Assembly: GCA_018676675.1 (NCBI GenBank) | Contig: JABHEG010000325.1 | Span: 1-41,987, forward strand | Source: Lentisphaerota bacterium | GTDB taxonomy: Bacteria; Verrucomicrobiota; Lentisphaeria; Oligosphaerales; JABHEG01 | DNA length: 41,987 bases | Direction: 5' to 3' | Part shown: piece by piece, positions 1 through 8,725 of the stretch | Position numbering within the stretch: position 1 is the stretch's first letter | Layout: each line of letters starts with the position of its first letter | Program-made: the position numbers and the translations under genes | The notes under the pieces: generated by a model | The model's input: the letters and a program-made list of their open reading frames with translations, nothing else | What the model was told of the DNA's origin: nothing | Databases searched by the model: none

Positions 1-283
1 AGTGGCATCGGGCGCGAATAGCGAGCCCACCCCCGGGCCAGTCTTCGATGAGGCTTCGTCCGGGAGGGCAAAAGGCGATGCCGAGCATCGTCGTTGGCGG
101 CCCGGGCGGAGAATCGCGAAGAATGGTCCGCCCGTAAGGGTCGCCAGGAAACAGGAAGGCCTCATTCGTCGAATGATGAACGCCGAGCCAAGAAACAGCG
201 CTCGCCGCCACTAGGTCGCGCCTCGCGGGCAAGCCGGAGCCTGGAGCTGAGAAGGCGTAGACACGAATCCCATCGACATGGAG
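1..283. other. Left-edge stretch with no supported gene
   Basis: No gene can be supported here. On the minus strand the frame of the neighbouring DUF4855 gene stays open after its TAA stop, all the way to the window edge (about 94 codons). It could hold the start of a further gene from an internal GTG near position 210, but there is no ribosome binding site and no recognisable motif. Plus-strand frames are arginine-rich and look like shadows. No terminator hairpin is evident downstream of the DUF4855 gene. Confidence 0.3.
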
Positions 284-2044
284 TTACCGCCTCTCGAGAA
301 TGACCAGTTCGGCGTCATCGAGATAGACCGTGCCTCCACCACACAGTCCAATGATGGCCATCACCTCGTCACAGGGAGTCTCATCGACGTAGAGATACAC
401 CACAAGCCGGGTCCAGCTATCTGTTGGCCCGACGCTATGGGCTTCGCAATCGGTCCAGGCAACGCTCATCTTCCCGCCGCGATACCGGGCAAGCCCAATC
501 ATCAGACCACGGGTTGTGCGTTGAAGACGCTCAGGAATACGCGCAAATGCACTGAACCGGACCATCTGCCCCGGCTTCACCGCAACGCGCCGACTCTTCG
601 CCGACTCCCGAATCATGTTGCCCCCGCTATCTCTCCCCATTGACAGCCGCAAACTCGATGCCCCGGTCCGTGCCATGTCATCACATCGGGCGACTCGACG
701 GGAACAGGTTGGCCAGTCGCCTCGGCCGGCCTCGAAGGAAGCGTCCGGCAACAGATTCCCGGACTGGTCCTCGTACATGGCCAAACGTTCAGCCAACTCG
801 CGAGCGAGGACAGCCAGCTTTGGTTCCTCCATGCGACGCAGTTTCTCCAGGACAGTCGGGGCTGAATCGATGTGAGCTGCCGTCTGAGCGCTGATGTGCT
901 CTCGATGCTGGAGCTCCTTGATGACCACTGAAGCAAGTTCCTCGACATCACTCCCGCAGAGCGTCCCTTGTGTCCACCGGAACAGCTTCTCGTAGAAAAC
1001 GTGGCTCCGTGGATCCCCGGCAATCTTCGGGATGTCATTGCCGTGGAAGTAGGTGAACGCGCTGTAATCCCGCCACCCGAGCCGCAACGCAGCATCCAGG
1101 TTGGCCAGGAAAACCTGATGCCAGCACCAGATGCGCGGATTCAGACGTGTTTCCCGGGCCGTCGGGGTCAACTCCACACCATGCAGGCCGTGTTCCACGA
1201 CCAGGTCACTCATGTCCCTGAAGATCTCGAGCGGCCGTCCCGGTCGTTGAGGATTCTGATAGTTGATCTGCTGGGTCAGGCAGTCAAGTCCAAGGGCCCC
1301 CCAATCGACGGCGCCGGACCCGAAGCTGGGGATCCAGTGGAGCAGACGTTTCCTAAGGTGAATGTGCTCCGAAACGGTCTTGACCACATCCCCGTCGTCC
1401 CGTGCGAGCCCCTCATGCCCCCAGTAAAATCCGACGAGTTCAACATGCGCCAGGAGTCCCTGATCCCGCGCAACACGCCATCGCCTCAACGCCTCGTCGA
1501 CATACCACACGACCGCCTGTTCACGGTGCTCCTTGATCCGGAAATCCAGCCCCCCCGTTCCAGGCAACTCAAACAAATGCTGACGCGGGTCCGGATACGG
1601 CAGTGACAGAATGACTTTGGCCCGGGCCTCGGGCTTCCCCAACCCGCGGGCAATCGGACCAAAGGTGTCACTCAGGACCCCCACCCCTTTCAGGTAGTTC
1701 CCCAGGGCATCATCCCAGTCAGACGCAATCGCGGGCTTCCTACTGGATACACCGAGCAGGTGCCGTCCCTCTTTGCAGCCGAAACCAAGAAACAGAAATC
1801 CGTCAAAGAACAGGCCTTGTTGCTTACCGTGCGCGTCCCGGTAGGCGATCAACCATTCGAAGTTCTCCGGCGTCCAGAACTCCAGGCCGCGTCCTGAGGG
1901 CGAGATGTAGACGAGGATCGTGTGTTTACACCAGAGCGAGGGTGCTTTCGGTTCCGGCTGGGGCTGTGTGACGTCCTGCCCCAGCCCTGGCCCGCTTCCC
2001 CCCAGGAAAAGCACAGCAATCGCAATCCAGGAATGCCTCGCCAT
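284..2044 (-). CDS. Secreted DUF4855 glycosidase-like protein with C-terminal CBM-like domain
   Basis: The 586-residue protein starts with a signal peptide (about residues 1-22, ending near GLGQ), so it is probably exported. Residues about 35-400 resemble the DUF4855 family: FDGFLFLG near the start, a LSLPYPDP motif, a WYVDEALRRW helix, LVGFYWGHEG, and WIPSFGSGAVDWGALGLD. DUF4855 proteins are thought to be TIM-barrel, glycosidase-like and often occur in polysaccharide utilisation loci; their reaction is not established. From about residue 430 (NLLPDASFEAG) to the end there is a beta-sandwich like a CBM4/9-type carbohydrate-binding module, ending in VYLDDAELVIL. The start is an ATG with a GGAGG 9 bases upstream. 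It is divergent from the esterase gene at 2225. Family assignment is by motif memory; substrate unknown. Confidence 0.72.
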   Translation of the reverse strand: MARHSWIAIAVLFLGGSGPGLGQDVTQPQPEPKAPSLWCKHTILVYISPSGRGLEFWTPENFEWLIAYRDAHGKQQGLFFDGFLFLGFGCKEGRHLLGVSSRKPAIASDWDDALGNYLKGVGVLSDTFGPIARGLGKPEARAKVILSLPYPDPRQHLFELPGTGGLDFRIKEHREQAVVWYVDEALRRWRVARDQGLLAHVELVGFYWGHEGLARDDGDVVKTVSEHIHLRKRLLHWIPSFGSGAVDWGALGLDCLTQQINYQNPQRPGRPLEIFRDMSDLVVEHGLHGVELTPTARETRLNPRIWCWHQVFLANLDAALRLGWRDYSAFTYFHGNDIPKIAGDPRSHVFYEKLFRWTQGTLCGSDVEELASVVIKELQHREHISAQTAAHIDSAPTVLEKLRRMEEPKLAVLARELAERLAMYEDQSGNLLPDASFEAGRGDWPTCSRRVARCDDMARTGASSLRLSMGRDSGGNMIRESAKSRRVAVKPGQMVRFSAFARIPERLQRTTRGLMIGLARYRGGKMSVAWTDCEAHSVGPTDSWTRLVVYLYVDETPCDEVMAIIGLCGGGTVYLDDAELVILERR

Positions 2045-2224
2045 ACGCGTAGCCCTCCACTATCCGCCGCTTTCCGTTAGTGTCACCAGTACTCTCTCGC
2101 GGTATGGTACCCTCCATCTGCTGTTTTGGCCAAGGGAAATCGCCCAGGGCTGACAACGCCGAGCTCTGCCCAATCGGCTGAACCAGCGGGCAACGCACGA
2201 CCGAACAAGAGGGAGCGCTGCAGA

Positions 2225-3247
2225 ATGGTCTACAGGGATGTTGAGCTTCACAACACCGCCGAACTCAAGGAAGGGAAGCACGGCGGCGTCCTTCCCCAGC
2301 GCGTCCCGGACTCGGTCAGGGAACACCTGAACGAGGGAGCTCAGCAGCGCGTATTACGTCCGGCTTGCAGCGAAATCAGGTTCGTTAGCGAAGGACCTGC
2401 CAAGGTCACCATCTCGGCCACGGAGGGGAGCGTGAAAGTCGTGCCCTTCTTCGGCCTGTTCCGCCACGGCCTTCCGTTCACCGTAGGCACCGAGCCACGC
2501 ACCATCGAGATGGCCATGCCGGAGCGCTTGAGCAATGGCCTCGATGCGTTGCTGAAGCAGCGGATGCCCTTCTCACCCCGGGTCTGCCGACTGATGCTTT
2601 GGGGCTCTCAGATCGAGTACCACGGCGTCGAGGGGAACGGCGTGCGCCCCCCAACGACGGACGAACTCCCTTCTCTGCGCTACTTGAGCTACGGGACAAG
2701 CATCACCCACGGCTCTGCCGCTTCCTGGCCAAACCTCTCTTACGTAGCCCAGACCGCGCGCCGCCTGGGAGCCGATCTGCTGAACTTCGGGGTCGGCGGA
2801 TCCTGCCATTGCGAACCCGAGTTTGCCGACTACTTCGCCTCCCGCGACGACTGGGATATTGCGACCCTGGCCCTGTCTGTCAACATGATGGGGTTCACAC
2901 CGGAAGAATTCCGCGAGCGGGTGACGTACGTGGTGAACACTGTGGCGGGATCGGACACGACTCGCCCCGTGGCCTGTATCACCCTCTACAGGTTCTATGG
3001 CGACCGGGATGTGAACCCAACTCTGCACGACATACCCGCGAAGGGCGCTCTCTTCCGGGAAATCCTCCGAGAGACCGTGGCCGCTTGCCCACACCCCAAC
3101 GTCCACCTGCTCGAAGGACGCGAGATGCTCACTGACGTGGGAGGGCTAACCACAGATCTCATCCACCCTGCAGACGACGGGATGATCCAGATGGGGGAGA
3201 ATATCGCCCGGCGTCTACTGCCACTCGCCGCCGCACGGCTGAAGTAG
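2225..3247 (+). CDS. SGNH/GDSL hydrolase (carbohydrate esterase-like) with N-terminal domain
   Basis: This is a 340-residue esterase of the SGNH/GDSL type. The N-terminal 140 residues form a beta-rich accessory domain. The catalytic part begins at LSYGTSITHG, with the probable nucleophile Ser159 in a GTS variant of the GDS block. A GVGGS glycine block follows near residue 190, and the DxxH block has Asp311 and His314 (DLIHPADD). Such proteins remove acyl groups, often acetyl, from glycans. No signal peptide is seen, so the substrate may be an imported oligosaccharide. The frame is open from 2126, but ATG 2225 has a GAGGGAG box about 8 bases upstream, and the residues before it look non-coding. 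It is convergent with the radical SAM gene, 47 bp away. Confidence 0.82.
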   Translation: MVYRDVELHNTAELKEGKHGGVLPQRVPDSVREHLNEGAQQRVLRPACSEIRFVSEGPAKVTISATEGSVKVVPFFGLFRHGLPFTVGTEPRTIEMAMPERLSNGLDALLKQRMPFSPRVCRLMLWGSQIEYHGVEGNGVRPPTTDELPSLRYLSYGTSITHGSAASWPNLSYVAQTARRLGADLLNFGVGGSCHCEPEFADYFASRDDWDIATLALSVNMMGFTPEEFRERVTYVVNTVAGSDTTRPVACITLYRFYGDRDVNPTLHDIPAKGALFREILRETVAACPHPNVHLLEGREMLTDVGGLTTDLIHPADDGMIQMGENIARRLLPLAAARLK

Positions 3248-3294
3248 CCGCACTTCCGCCGTGCATCTGCCCGGCCTGAAGCCCTGCACGCCGG

Positions 3295-4602
3295 CTACTT
3301 GCCGGCCGTACTGCTCCGCACGGCATCCCATCCTCCTGGGACACTGGTGCCGCCGCAGCAGCAGAACATATTGTCCCGCGCCATGGGGACCTGGGCATCA
3401 ATCAAATCCCAGACCCCTACATTCTCCGTGCACACGGCGAAGGGCGTCCCGGGACCAATGCGTTCAGTTTCAGTCAGATAGTGCTGGTAAATCTCCGCCC
3501 GCACATCCACGGGGAACGGTGCGTGGTGTTTACCGTTGAGCTCGGGTGCGGCATCACGCATGCGCCGCATGATGTCCTGATCCATCCCCTTAGCATCGAA
3601 CAGCATCTCAAACTCGATAGCGTCCATCATCGCCAGCACCCAACCCCGCAACACCTCGGGCTGGACCTTCGAAAAGAGCATCTCCAGCATCTCGGTCGTC
3701 TCGCGCCGCCAATCCTTGACCGGGATGATCGGAGAGAAACCAGCCCGCACAGGATAGCCATATTCCTGGCACAGACGCATCGCTTCGATGCGGGCAGCCA
3801 GCCCCGGGGAATCCCTCTCGATCGTGCAACACTGTGTGTCCATCGAGAGGGTCCAGTTGAGCAATGTGTTCTCGGGGTGGGGCATATCCGCCAACCACTC
3901 AACGTTGTCGCTTCGAGTATAAAGCAACAGGTACTTGCCGTGGTCCTTGAAGCACTTGGCGAGCATCTCTGATGCCCCATATTCGGGTTCCAGTCCCAGA
4001 ATGTCACTAAACAGATCGTACCGGTAGAGAAGCTGCTCCGGACGACGAATGAACATGGCCGAGAGGTGGTCACAGTAGTCCTCAATATCCAGAAGAACGG
4101 TATTGACGAACGACTGAGAGCAGTAGTCACACTTGTGCAGGCAACCACGCAACGTGTGAATCCCCCAGCCGCCCTGGCAGATGTATTGGGCCGAGTTGTC
4201 CGCCACATGCTTCTCTCGTCGGCTGAAGGCAAAATCCTCACCAACACCGTCCAGCAGTCTGAACAGTGTCCTGGCCTGCGGCGAATTGATGGATGCAGGA
4301 GCGGGAGTGCGCTCCGTGTGGTCCCAGGCAAACGTATTGAAGACAAATACCGGGGCAGATTTTACCCGCAAGTGTCCGGACCGGAAACGCCCGTGCCCAG
4401 CCTGAGTAATCACGTCAGTGGCCAGCGCCTCGAATCCCTCGCAGGCCTTCATGATCTCGTCGAAGTCACCCAGCTCAACCCGGGGGACGTCCGCGGGAGA
4501 GATCCCGAGGGCATCGAGCATGCGTTCCATACGCGCCACTGCCTTGGGGTTGTCAAACACGCGTTTATGCGCAAAGACCGCCTTGGGATCCACGTTGTAC
4601 AT
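3295..4602 (-). CDS. Radical SAM protein of the spore photoproduct lyase-like type
   Basis: A 435-residue radical SAM protein. The cluster-binding CX3CX2C motif is in RGCLHKCDYCSQ (Cys154, Cys158 and Cys161 from this start). The layout resembles the spore photoproduct lyase family: about 150 residues before the motif, then YLLLYTRSDNVEWL and RAGFSPIIPVKDWRRE blocks as in its TIM barrel. The C-terminus has an unusual three-cysteine run (FCCCGG), which could hold an auxiliary cluster. True SP lyases repair thymine dimers in spores; nothing else here suggests sporulation, so the substrate is open. A GTG at 4611 is possible, but AGGAG lies 8 bases before ATG 4602 and overlaps that GTG. The gene follows an araC-type gene on the same strand, with a repeat array between them that probably controls it. 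Confidence 0.8.
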   Translation of the reverse strand: MYNVDPKAVFAHKRVFDNPKAVARMERMLDALGISPADVPRVELGDFDEIMKACEGFEALATDVITQAGHGRFRSGHLRVKSAPVFVFNTFAWDHTERTPAPASINSPQARTLFRLLDGVGEDFAFSRREKHVADNSAQYICQGGWGIHTLRGCLHKCDYCSQSFVNTVLLDIEDYCDHLSAMFIRRPEQLLYRYDLFSDILGLEPEYGASEMLAKCFKDHGKYLLLYTRSDNVEWLADMPHPENTLLNWTLSMDTQCCTIERDSPGLAARIEAMRLCQEYGYPVRAGFSPIIPVKDWRRETTEMLEMLFSKVQPEVLRGWVLAMMDAIEFEMLFDAKGMDQDIMRRMRDAAPELNGKHHAPFPVDVRAEIYQHYLTETERIGPGTPFAVCTENVGVWDLIDAQVPMARDNMFCCCGGTSVPGGWDAVRSSTAGK

Positions 4603-4666
4603 CGTCGCCACTCCTGAAGAACCACGGTTTCACCCACGCACTATGGACGTGGGACCGGGATCACTT

Positions 4667-4740
4667 TAGCACAAATAGCGCACACTCAACTAGCACAATC
4701 CTTCTTCTTGTAGCACAATACACTGATCACGTTAGGACAA
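4667..4740 (-). promoter_or_regulatory. Array of TTGTGCTA direct repeats, probable operator
   Basis: Read on the minus strand, TTGTGCTA occurs exactly at 4718-4711, 4698-4691 and 4674-4667. Weaker copies are TTGTCCTA at 4740-4733, overlapping the end of the araC-type gene, and GTGCGCTA at 4683-4676. The four main copies start 22, 20 and 24 bases apart, roughly two helical turns, all in the same orientation. The last exact copy is 64 bases before the radical SAM start codon. Direct repeats with this phasing are typical of AraC-family binding sites, so the adjacent regulator at 4732-5610 is the natural candidate. That pairing is inference. Confidence 0.55.
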
Positions 4741-5610
4741 CGCCGAATCGAGCTTCGCCTCCCTCACTCGAGAAGCAGAAGGGCTGACACCACAGTGCTT
4801 CTTGAAGAACCGGCTGAAGTAGTTCGCCGAACTAAAGCCAAGGGCATGCGCCACCTCCCCTATTGTCATGCTCGGATTGAGCAACATCCGCTCCGCCAGT
4901 TGGACTCGCTTCTCCGCGATATACTGAAGTGGAGCAGCCCCCACCTGTTCACGGAAGAGCTGACATAACCGACTGGGCCCAAGATGCGCGTGGCGCGAAA
5001 GCTCGTCCACGCTCAAGGGGTCACGAACATGTCGGTCTATGTATGCGATCGCTCGCACCACGCCCGGGTGCATCCCATGCCCGAGCTCGCCCGTCAGGAC
5101 GTGAGAGTGGTCGACCAACCGCGCCAGGAAGGTCAACAAAGCCGCTGAGATCAGCCCCGCGGCAACCTGAATGCCCTCCGAACAAATGCCCTCGATCTCG
5201 CTCATGAGCTTCTCTGTTGCGCCAACCCCCATGTCGATGGCGACCAAGCGTTTCTGAAATGGGCCGAAGAGCAAGGCAAGGTGCCCAAATGCGCGCTGAC
5301 TGAAAGGGAGATAGTCGAACTGCATCAACACGGTCTCTTCCTCCATCCGCCACCAGTGCTCGCAGTGTGCGGGGACAATAATTGCACAGCCGGGAGTGCA
5401 CACAAACCGTGAAATCCCACACTCGATGAAGTGTGTCTCACCAGACAGCACGAGCAGAAACTGACAGCTGCCACCGTGGTCATGTGGCAGAATCTGCAGT
5501 CCCGTTTGGTATCGAGCGCGCTTCAGGATGCCCATCGGGGCGAACAGTGCATCACTTAGGGTTTCCGATCTCACATATCCCGTGAGCCCACTGGGAGTAA
5601 CCGTCGGCAT
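4732..5610 (-). CDS. AraC family transcriptional regulator
   Basis: A 292-residue AraC/XylS-type DNA-binding regulator. The N-terminal part (about residues 35-130) looks like a cupin sensor: HDHGGSCQFLLVLSG, then CAIIVPAHCEHWW with histidines that could bind a sugar or metal. The C-terminal 100 residues hold the two helix-turn-helix motifs, DELSRHAHLGPSRLCQLFRE and TIGEVAHALGFSSANYFSRF, with the usual FKKHCGVSPS ending. The ATG has GAGG 7 bases upstream. It lies directly upstream of the radical SAM gene on the same strand, with the TTGTGCTA repeat array between them, and is divergent from the helicase gene. It probably responds to a small ligand and controls the radical SAM gene; the ligand is unknown. 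Confidence 0.9.
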   Translation of the reverse strand: MPTVTPSGLTGYVRSETLSDALFAPMGILKRARYQTGLQILPHDHGGSCQFLLVLSGETHFIECGISRFVCTPGCAIIVPAHCEHWWRMEEETVLMQFDYLPFSQRAFGHLALLFGPFQKRLVAIDMGVGATEKLMSEIEGICSEGIQVAAGLISAALLTFLARLVDHSHVLTGELGHGMHPGVVRAIAYIDRHVRDPLSVDELSRHAHLGPSRLCQLFREQVGAAPLQYIAEKRVQLAERMLLNPSMTIGEVAHALGFSSANYFSRFFKKHCGVSPSASRVREAKLDSALS

Positions 5611-5851
5611 TGCATACCTCGTTCCGAGTGAAGATATCTCAAAGTACCGCGTGCCGCCCCCCCCTCCCCACCATCCCCACAGCGACGCTGCACCGCCACG
5701 TGAGCCAGCCGGAACACGGTCCCGACTGGACTTATCTCACGCCGCGCATACACTATCATTTGAGAGTCGGTTTTCCCATCCCCACCCACGGACGGACTGA
5801 ATGCCTCCAGCCTCGGCCACATCCCCGCGTGCCCCCTTACCCGGAGGAACC

Positions 5852-8692
5852 ATGGTGGCACTATGCGTCCGCACGATGGGCAAGAGAAGGTCCGAGCGCA
5901 CCGTCACTGAGATCGCCGCGATTGTCTTGGAAGAGGGGCAGATCACCGAGACATTCCATCGTGTCCCAAGACCAGGGGGCCCCATTACCCCATCCTTGAT
6001 GCGTCAGACCGGCCTATCCCGGGAGGAACTGGCAGAACAGCCCTCCATCGACGCCGTAATGGCCGAGTTCGTGGACGTCGTCCCCACCGAGGCCCTGTGC
6101 GTGTCTCACGGGGCCAAGGGCCTCCGCACGCTGCTCCGGCGCCTTACTGACAACCTGTTCAAGAACCGGATTCTGGACACTCTCGCTTTCGCCGGAGTGT
6201 GCCTGCCGACCGCAGGCGGCTACTCGTTGTCACACCTTGCCGACGCCTCCTCGCTTGAGCACAGCGATGCGCCGGGAGCCCTTGGCGATGCCCGCCTCAC
6301 CATCAAACTGTGGCACGAACTCTCCGTTGCGGCAGAACGCCTTCCCCTCCCCATCCTGATCCAGATCAGTGGACTTCTCACTCCGCTCCGCAGCGATCCA
6401 CTGCAGAAGTTCTTCCGTAATTTGAGTAAGGAGAAACACCGCTCTTGCCCCAAGGAAAGGGGGCATTCGCTGGCGACGCTCTTCCCAACCATCCCATTCC
6501 CCAAACGGCGCGGCCCGGAAGACGGGGATGCGGTGCCCGTATCAATCGGGACAGGCGCAATAGCAGCCGTGTTCGAACCAACGGGGCTGCTGGCCACACA
6601 TCTCCCGGCATTTGAATACCGGGCTGAACAACGTGACATGGCACTGGCTGTCACGGAAGCGCTGAATGCGTCAAAGCACACCATGATTGAGGCAGGAACC
6701 GGCATTGGCAAAAGCCTAGCTTACCTGGTCCCGTCTATCCTCTTCTCGCTCCGCAATGACACTCCGTTCGTGATCAGTACCAATACCAAGAACCTCCAGA
6801 GCCAGCTCTTCAGCAAGGACCTTCCCCTCCTGCAGAAGGCGCTGGACACGCCATTCCGGGCAGCTCTGATCAAAGGACGCAAGAACTACCTCTGTCTGAG
6901 AAAGCTACTCTATCTCCTGGACAACGCCGACGTTGAGCTAGAACGCGATGAACGCCTGCCTATGGCCAGCGTCGTCTGCTGGGCCGGCAAGACCGAATCC
7001 GGCGATGTGTCCGAAAGCGTGGTCGGCAGTCGGCCACACCTCAGTCAGCTGGCCAGTCGGCTGACATCCGTCGCCGAGGAATGTCCCGGCCCAGCCTGCC
7101 CGCACTACCGGAAGTGCTTCCTGCAAAAAGCCCGCCGCCGAGCACTTTCGGCAGATGTCATTGTTGCTAACCATTCGGTGGTCTTCAGTGAGATGTCCAT
7201 GCCGCTGGCAAGCCCCGTCCTGCCCCCGTACCAACACATCGTGTTTGACGAAGCGCACAACCTCGAGGACGCGATCACCAATACCATGGCGGCGGAAGTA
7301 TCGGAGCGGCGGATCCTGTTCGTCCTGAGACGGCTGTGGCGGACGGGACGGCGCAAACGCAAGCGCGGGCTGTTGGCCACAGTCGCCAAGCTCCTTTCCG
7401 AGATTCCCCCCGACTGCGGGGGCGATGCCCGAGAGCTTGCCCTTTCCTTCGCTGCTGCCGCAGGGGACTCCGTTGACAACGCCCAGACGACGCTTGATCC
7501 GTTCTTCAATGCGCTTGCCGCCCTCCTGCCTCATGAGCACGACCGACAGTCTCGCCGCCTCCGGCCGGAACGGCGCCTCCCCGAAAAATGGGAACCGATC
7601 ATGGCGGCCAAGAAAACGGTGGTCGCGGCGCTTGCCGAGGTGGGAGAGGCAGTCGACGGCCTGATTGAGACACTGGCAGAGCTCACTGCTCCGTTGCCCA
7701 ACCAGGATGACCTCGCTCGCGAGCTCAAGGCCTGCGTTCTGTGGAACGGCGAGGCGACGCAGGACATGGAGATGGTGCTGGCTGCCAAGAGTCCAGATTA
7801 CGTCTACTGGGTAGAGCACCCCGCGGATGCCCGCAGCGGAGCCCGAGCCTGGGCCGCCCCCATCAACGTGGCGCCGCTCATGTTTGAGCACCTGTACTCA
7901 GCCAAACGCGCCGTCGTGTTCACCTCCGCAACGCTCACCGTGCAAGGAAGCACATCATTCGTGGAAAAAAGGCTGGGGATTCACCTCGTCGATCCCGAAC
8001 GCATGACCCGACTCACCATTGGGACGCCTTTCAACTACCCACGACAATGCCTGGTGTTGGTCCCGACCTTCCTGCCCGAGCCCGGACGCAAAGACGGACA
8101 CTATGCCGCCGAACTGGGGCGTCTCATTGCTGACATCGTCGAGCGAACAGACGGGCGTGCTATGGGCCTGTTCACAAGCTACGACATGTTGCGGGACGCG
8201 ACCAACGCTCTCTTTGTGAGCTCTCGCGGACAGGAACGGACGATCCTGGCCCAGGGACTCTCCGGCTCCCGGGAGGGCATCACGGCACGCTTCAAAGAGG
8301 ATTTCCGGAGCGTACTCATGGGCACGCACTCATTCTGGGAAGGCGTCGACATCGCCGGTGAGAGCCTCTCGTGCCTGATTCTGGCCCGTCTCCCTTTCGC
8401 CGTGTTCACTGATCCAATCATCGAAGCACGGTGTGAGCGCCTTGAGGAGGAAGGCGAGAACGCCTTTGTGGGGTACAGTCTTCCCAACGCCGTCATCCGC
8501 TTCCGGCAGGGATTCGGCCGCCTGATCCGCCACCGCAGCGACCGCGGAGTCGTCATCATTGCAGACCGACGCATCGTGACCAAACGGTACGGAGAGTGGT
8601 TCCAGGGCGACTTGCCAGTCCCAGTCCAAGTGGCTCCCGACCCTGACGAACTCCTCGATCTGATTGCAGATTTCCTGGCCCACAGTGTGTAG
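5852..8692 (+). CDS. dinG: DinG/XPD-like ATP-dependent helicase with degenerate N-terminal exonuclease domain
   Basis: A 946-residue superfamily 2 Fe-S helicase. The core has a Q-like motif (FEYRAEQRDM), Walker A GTGIGKS (282-288), DEAH at 466-469 and motif VI QGFGRLIR from Gln886. Four cysteines (348, 411, 416, 422) sit between Walker A and DEAH, as in the 4Fe-4S domain of DinG/XPD. Residues 2-165 align with the DnaQ-type 3'-5' exonuclease found at the N-terminus of some Gram-positive DinG proteins. However, the DxE motif reads CVRTMG, the HNxxFD motif reads SHGAKG, and the late H is missing; only the Asp in LDTL and in LGDARLT remain. The exonuclease is therefore probably inactive. ATG 5852 is preferred over 5801 because GGAGG lies 5 bases upstream. 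It likely unwinds forked or R-loop DNA during repair. Confidence 0.9.
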   Translation: MVALCVRTMGKRRSERTVTEIAAIVLEEGQITETFHRVPRPGGPITPSLMRQTGLSREELAEQPSIDAVMAEFVDVVPTEALCVSHGAKGLRTLLRRLTDNLFKNRILDTLAFAGVCLPTAGGYSLSHLADASSLEHSDAPGALGDARLTIKLWHELSVAAERLPLPILIQISGLLTPLRSDPLQKFFRNLSKEKHRSCPKERGHSLATLFPTIPFPKRRGPEDGDAVPVSIGTGAIAAVFEPTGLLATHLPAFEYRAEQRDMALAVTEALNASKHTMIEAGTGIGKSLAYLVPSILFSLRNDTPFVISTNTKNLQSQLFSKDLPLLQKALDTPFRAALIKGRKNYLCLRKLLYLLDNADVELERDERLPMASVVCWAGKTESGDVSESVVGSRPHLSQLASRLTSVAEECPGPACPHYRKCFLQKARRRALSADVIVANHSVVFSEMSMPLASPVLPPYQHIVFDEAHNLEDAITNTMAAEVSERRILFVLRRLWRTGRRKRKRGLLATVAKLLSEIPPDCGGDARELALSFAAAAGDSVDNAQTTLDPFFNALAALLPHEHDRQSRRLRPERRLPEKWEPIMAAKKTVVAALAEVGEAVDGLIETLAELTAPLPNQDDLARELKACVLWNGEATQDMEMVLAAKSPDYVYWVEHPADARSGARAWAAPINVAPLMFEHLYSAKRAVVFTSATLTVQGSTSFVEKRLGIHLVDPERMTRLTIGTPFNYPRQCLVLVPTFLPEPGRKDGHYAAELGRLIADIVERTDGRAMGLFTSYDMLRDATNALFVSSRGQERTILAQGLSGSREGITARFKEDFRSVLMGTHSFWEGVDIAGESLSCLILARLPFAVFTDPIIEARCERLEEEGENAFVGYSLPNAVIRFRQGFGRLIRHRSDRGVVIIADRRIVTKRYGEWFQGDLPVPVQVAPDPDELLDLIADFLAHSV

Positions 8693-8725
8693 TCCGCCCG
8701 CAACCATCAAGGAAAGACTCAAGCC

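Noticed and set aside
4633..4653. Six-bp hairpin (CCCACG/CGTGGG) before the radical SAM gene
   Set aside because: Too short, with a 9-base loop; no T-run and no other sign of attenuation.
5655..5675. C-rich run upstream of the helicase gene
   Set aside because: A short homopolymer-like stretch in a non-coding gap; no sign of phase variation because it lies outside the coding sequence and far from promoter-like boxes.
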